NCBI RefSeq assembly: GCF_002188465.1
Contig: NZ_NINW01000049.1
Span: 62,001-126,000 of the forward strand
Source: Pigmentiphaga sp. NML080357
GTDB lineage: Bacteria > Pseudomonadota > Gammaproteobacteria > Burkholderiales > Burkholderiaceae_B
Direction: 5' to 3'
DNA: 64,000 nucleotides
In this document: positions 62,454 to 64,000 of the stretch, in pieces
Layout: the number at the start of each line of letters is the position of its first letter
Numbering within the stretch: position 1 is the stretch's first letter
Position numbers and translations under genes: made by a program
The notes under the pieces: generated by a model
Database searches by the model: none
Seen by the model: the letters and a program-made list of their open reading frames with translations, nothing else
What the model was told of the DNA's origin: nothing

Positions 62454-63491
62454 ATGCCCGTCCGCCTGCTTCTAGGTTTTTCCATCGCGCTCTGCGGTTC
62501 GCTGATCGCCGTGTCGCTGCATACGCCGCTGCCCTGGATGCTGGGCGCGCTGGTGGCCACGGCGGCCACCAAGATCGCCGGCGTGCGGTCCGAGAGCCGT
62601 TCGGCGCTGCGCTGCGCGGGCCAATGGGTGATCGGCGTGGGCCTGGGACTGTATTTCACGCCCGCGGTGATCGAAGAGATCGTACGCAATCTCCTGCCGC
62701 TCGTCGTCGGTGCCGTGTTCGCGGTCGTCGTGGGCCTGGGCGGCGCATGGTTCCTCCGGCGGGCGGCCGGGGTCGAGTTCAGCACGGCGTTTTTTTCGTC
62801 CACCATCGGGGGCGCCGCCGAAATGGCGAACCTGTCGGACCGCTACGGGGGAAGGGTCTCGCTCGTCGCCTCGGCCCACAGCCTGCGCATTTTACTGGTA
62901 GTCGTGCTGGTGCCCCTGGGGTTCCGGCTCTCGGGCGTGACCGGAATCGGCCTTTTCGCTCCGGCCACGCAGGTGATCGATCCCGCCGGGCTGGCCATCC
63001 TGTTCGCCCTGGGCGGCTGCGGCGCGCTGCTCGCCCGGCGCAGCCAGATCCCGAACGCCTGGGTATTGGGGCCCATGGCCGTCACCATCTTCCTGACTTC
63101 CCAGGACATGGCGCTGTCGGCCATGCCGTCCTTCCTGCTGAACGGCGCGCAATTGCTGATCGGGTGGTCGCTGGGGGACCGCTATACGCCTGATTTCTTC
63201 CGCACCGCGCCGCGGTTCATGGCGCTGATCCTGGTGTATACCCTGATAGCGATCGCCCTGTCGGTCGGACTCAGTATGGCGCTGGCGCCGGCCACCGGCA
63301 TTTCCTCGCCCACGCTGATCCTGGGGCTGGCTCCCGGCGGCGTCGCCGAGATGTGCATTACCGCCAAGGTTCTGCAATTGGGCGTCCCGCTGGTCACCGC
63401 TTTCCAGGTGTTCCGCCTGGCCGCCGTACTGCTTGTCAGCGCGCCGCTCTACCGTGTCTTGCTCAAGCGTTTCCCGGCGCTGCGCGAGTAA
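62454..63491 (+). CDS. AbrB-family membrane protein
   Basis: This 345-residue protein has about ten hydrophobic segments in two similar halves, each with a GGxAEM motif (STIGGAAEMANLS and LAPGGVAEMCITAK). This is the AbrB/ammonia-monooxygenase-regulator-like family (PF05145), whose transport function is poorly known. ATG at 62454 is chosen; TTG two codons earlier is possible. It is divergent from ybdL. Confidence 0.85.
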   Translation: MPVRLLLGFSIALCGSLIAVSLHTPLPWMLGALVATAATKIAGVRSESRSALRCAGQWVIGVGLGLYFTPAVIEEIVRNLLPLVVGAVFAVVVGLGGAWFLRRAAGVEFSTAFFSSTIGGAAEMANLSDRYGGRVSLVASAHSLRILLVVVLVPLGFRLSGVTGIGLFAPATQVIDPAGLAILFALGGCGALLARRSQIPNAWVLGPMAVTIFLTSQDMALSAMPSFLLNGAQLLIGWSLGDRYTPDFFRTAPRFMALILVYTLIAIALSVGLSMALAPATGISSPTLILGLAPGGVAEMCITAKVLQLGVPLVTAFQVFRLAAVLLVSAPLYRVLLKRFPALRE

Positions 63492-63730
63492 GTTTCCGCC
63501 CTCGCCGAAGTCCGTTTTCCCCTGTTGCGCGAAGCGTACGCGTCATTTGCGATACGCCCGCTAAATGTTATTGATTCGCAAAGTGCGCGCGGGTATGCTG
63601 CCATTCGCAGTTGAATTCAAGCAGCACGCAAGTCCCGTCTGCCATTTGCGGATGTCCGCCATTACCGCATTTCAGTTCGTGTCGGCGTTCTTGGTTCTAT
63701 TGCATTGTTTATTATTAGAGGACGCCGCAC

Positions 63731-63937
63731 ATGGCACAGAAGGGCAAGGTCAAATGGTTTAACGCGGACAAGGGATACGGCTTCATCACGCCGGAGTCCG
63801 GTGGTCCGGATGTGTTCGCTCACTTTTCCGCCATCGTCGGCCGCGGCTATCGCAGCCTGACCGAAGGCCAGGAAGTCGAATACGAAGTGAAGGATGGTCC
63901 CAAGGGCCCCCAGGCCGCGGACATCAAACCGCTGTAA
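63731..63937 (+). CDS. Cold-shock protein (CspA family)
   Basis: This 68-residue protein has the RNA-binding motifs KGYGFI and DVFAHF and the start [19 protein letters not shown]. It acts as an RNA chaperone. AGAGGAC precedes the ATG. The 239 bases after the AbrB-family gene are gene-free and AT-richer near the start, consistent with a long 5' leader, as in other csp genes. Confidence 0.95.
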   Translation: MAQKGKVKWFNADKGYGFITPESGGPDVFAHFSAIVGRGYRSLTEGQEVEYEVKDGPKGPQAADIKPL

Positions 63938-63956
63938 CCACAGAAGTTTCTTATCC

Positions 63957-63976
63957 CGCGGCGCACGTGCGCCGCG
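63957..63976. repeat. Perfect 20-base palindrome after the cold-shock gene
   Basis: CGCGGCGCACGTGCGCCGCG is fully self-complementary, 19 bases after the stop. It could form a stable hairpin that ends or protects the mRNA, but no T run follows. Confidence 0.45.
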
Positions 63977-64000
63977 CCTCCTACCCCGCCGTGCGGGCGG

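Noticed and set aside
63957-63976. Palindrome as a rho-independent terminator of the cold-shock gene
   Set aside because: No T run follows on either strand; kept as a repeat only.

Overview
The window looks like chromosomal DNA of a GC-rich betaproteobacterium of the Bordetella/Achromobacter type (Alcaligenaceae). The reasons are the uniformly high GC, four Bug/TctC-type periplasmic receptor sequences (one of them only a fragment), many LysR regulators paired with divergent catabolic genes, and the tctD-tctE-tctCBA set. No rRNA, tRNA, CRISPR array, insertion sequence or prophage was seen. This assignment is inference from gene content, not a database match.

Left part (1-12.4 kb): an amino-acid or amide utilisation region. 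A leftward operon encodes a branched-chain-type ABC importer (livK, G, F, H, M) and an SDR; a second leftward set encodes MarR, a branched-chain aminotransferase and a gamma-glutamyltransferase cut by the window edge. A rightward operon encodes a three-component Rieske oxygenase plus a cupin. Between them sits an unusual regulator that joins an integrase arm-type DNA-binding domain to a MarR domain. Both flanking promoters carry a matching dyad at the same place in the -35/-10 spacer. This is the best candidate for an undescribed system.

12.4-30.8 kb: a hyuA-hyuB-small protein-cobW-bug operon with a divergent LysR; a PAS-LuxR regulator, CsbD stress protein and small histidine kinase; a LysR next to an in-frame chimera of an amidohydrolase and a Bug receptor; an MFS exporter with a divergent LysR; and a formate/nitrite channel gene with a sigma-54 promoter and a leader terminator, followed by a fused PP2C phosphatase/Ser-Thr kinase.

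30.8-46.2 kb: a LacI-controlled five-gene operon (lacI, a 918-residue protein of unknown function, membrane-dipeptidase family, bug, aldehyde dehydrogenase); nudC; a molybdate uptake set (modE, B, A, C); and a two-component system divergent from cytochrome b561, a YedY-like molybdoenzyme and a methionine-rich repeat protein. The last group looks like a periplasmic methionine-redox defence module, with the molybdate importer next door.

46.2-64 kb: a domain-swapped aconitase-family enzyme, a rearrangement scar holding 3' ends of two genes, leuC-leuD with LysR, mmsA with divergent LysR, a sirtuin, a roughly 580-base gene-free stretch with a DnaA-box cluster that resembles a replication origin, tctDE-tctCBA, a methionine-type aminotransferase, an AbrB-family membrane protein and a cold-shock protein.
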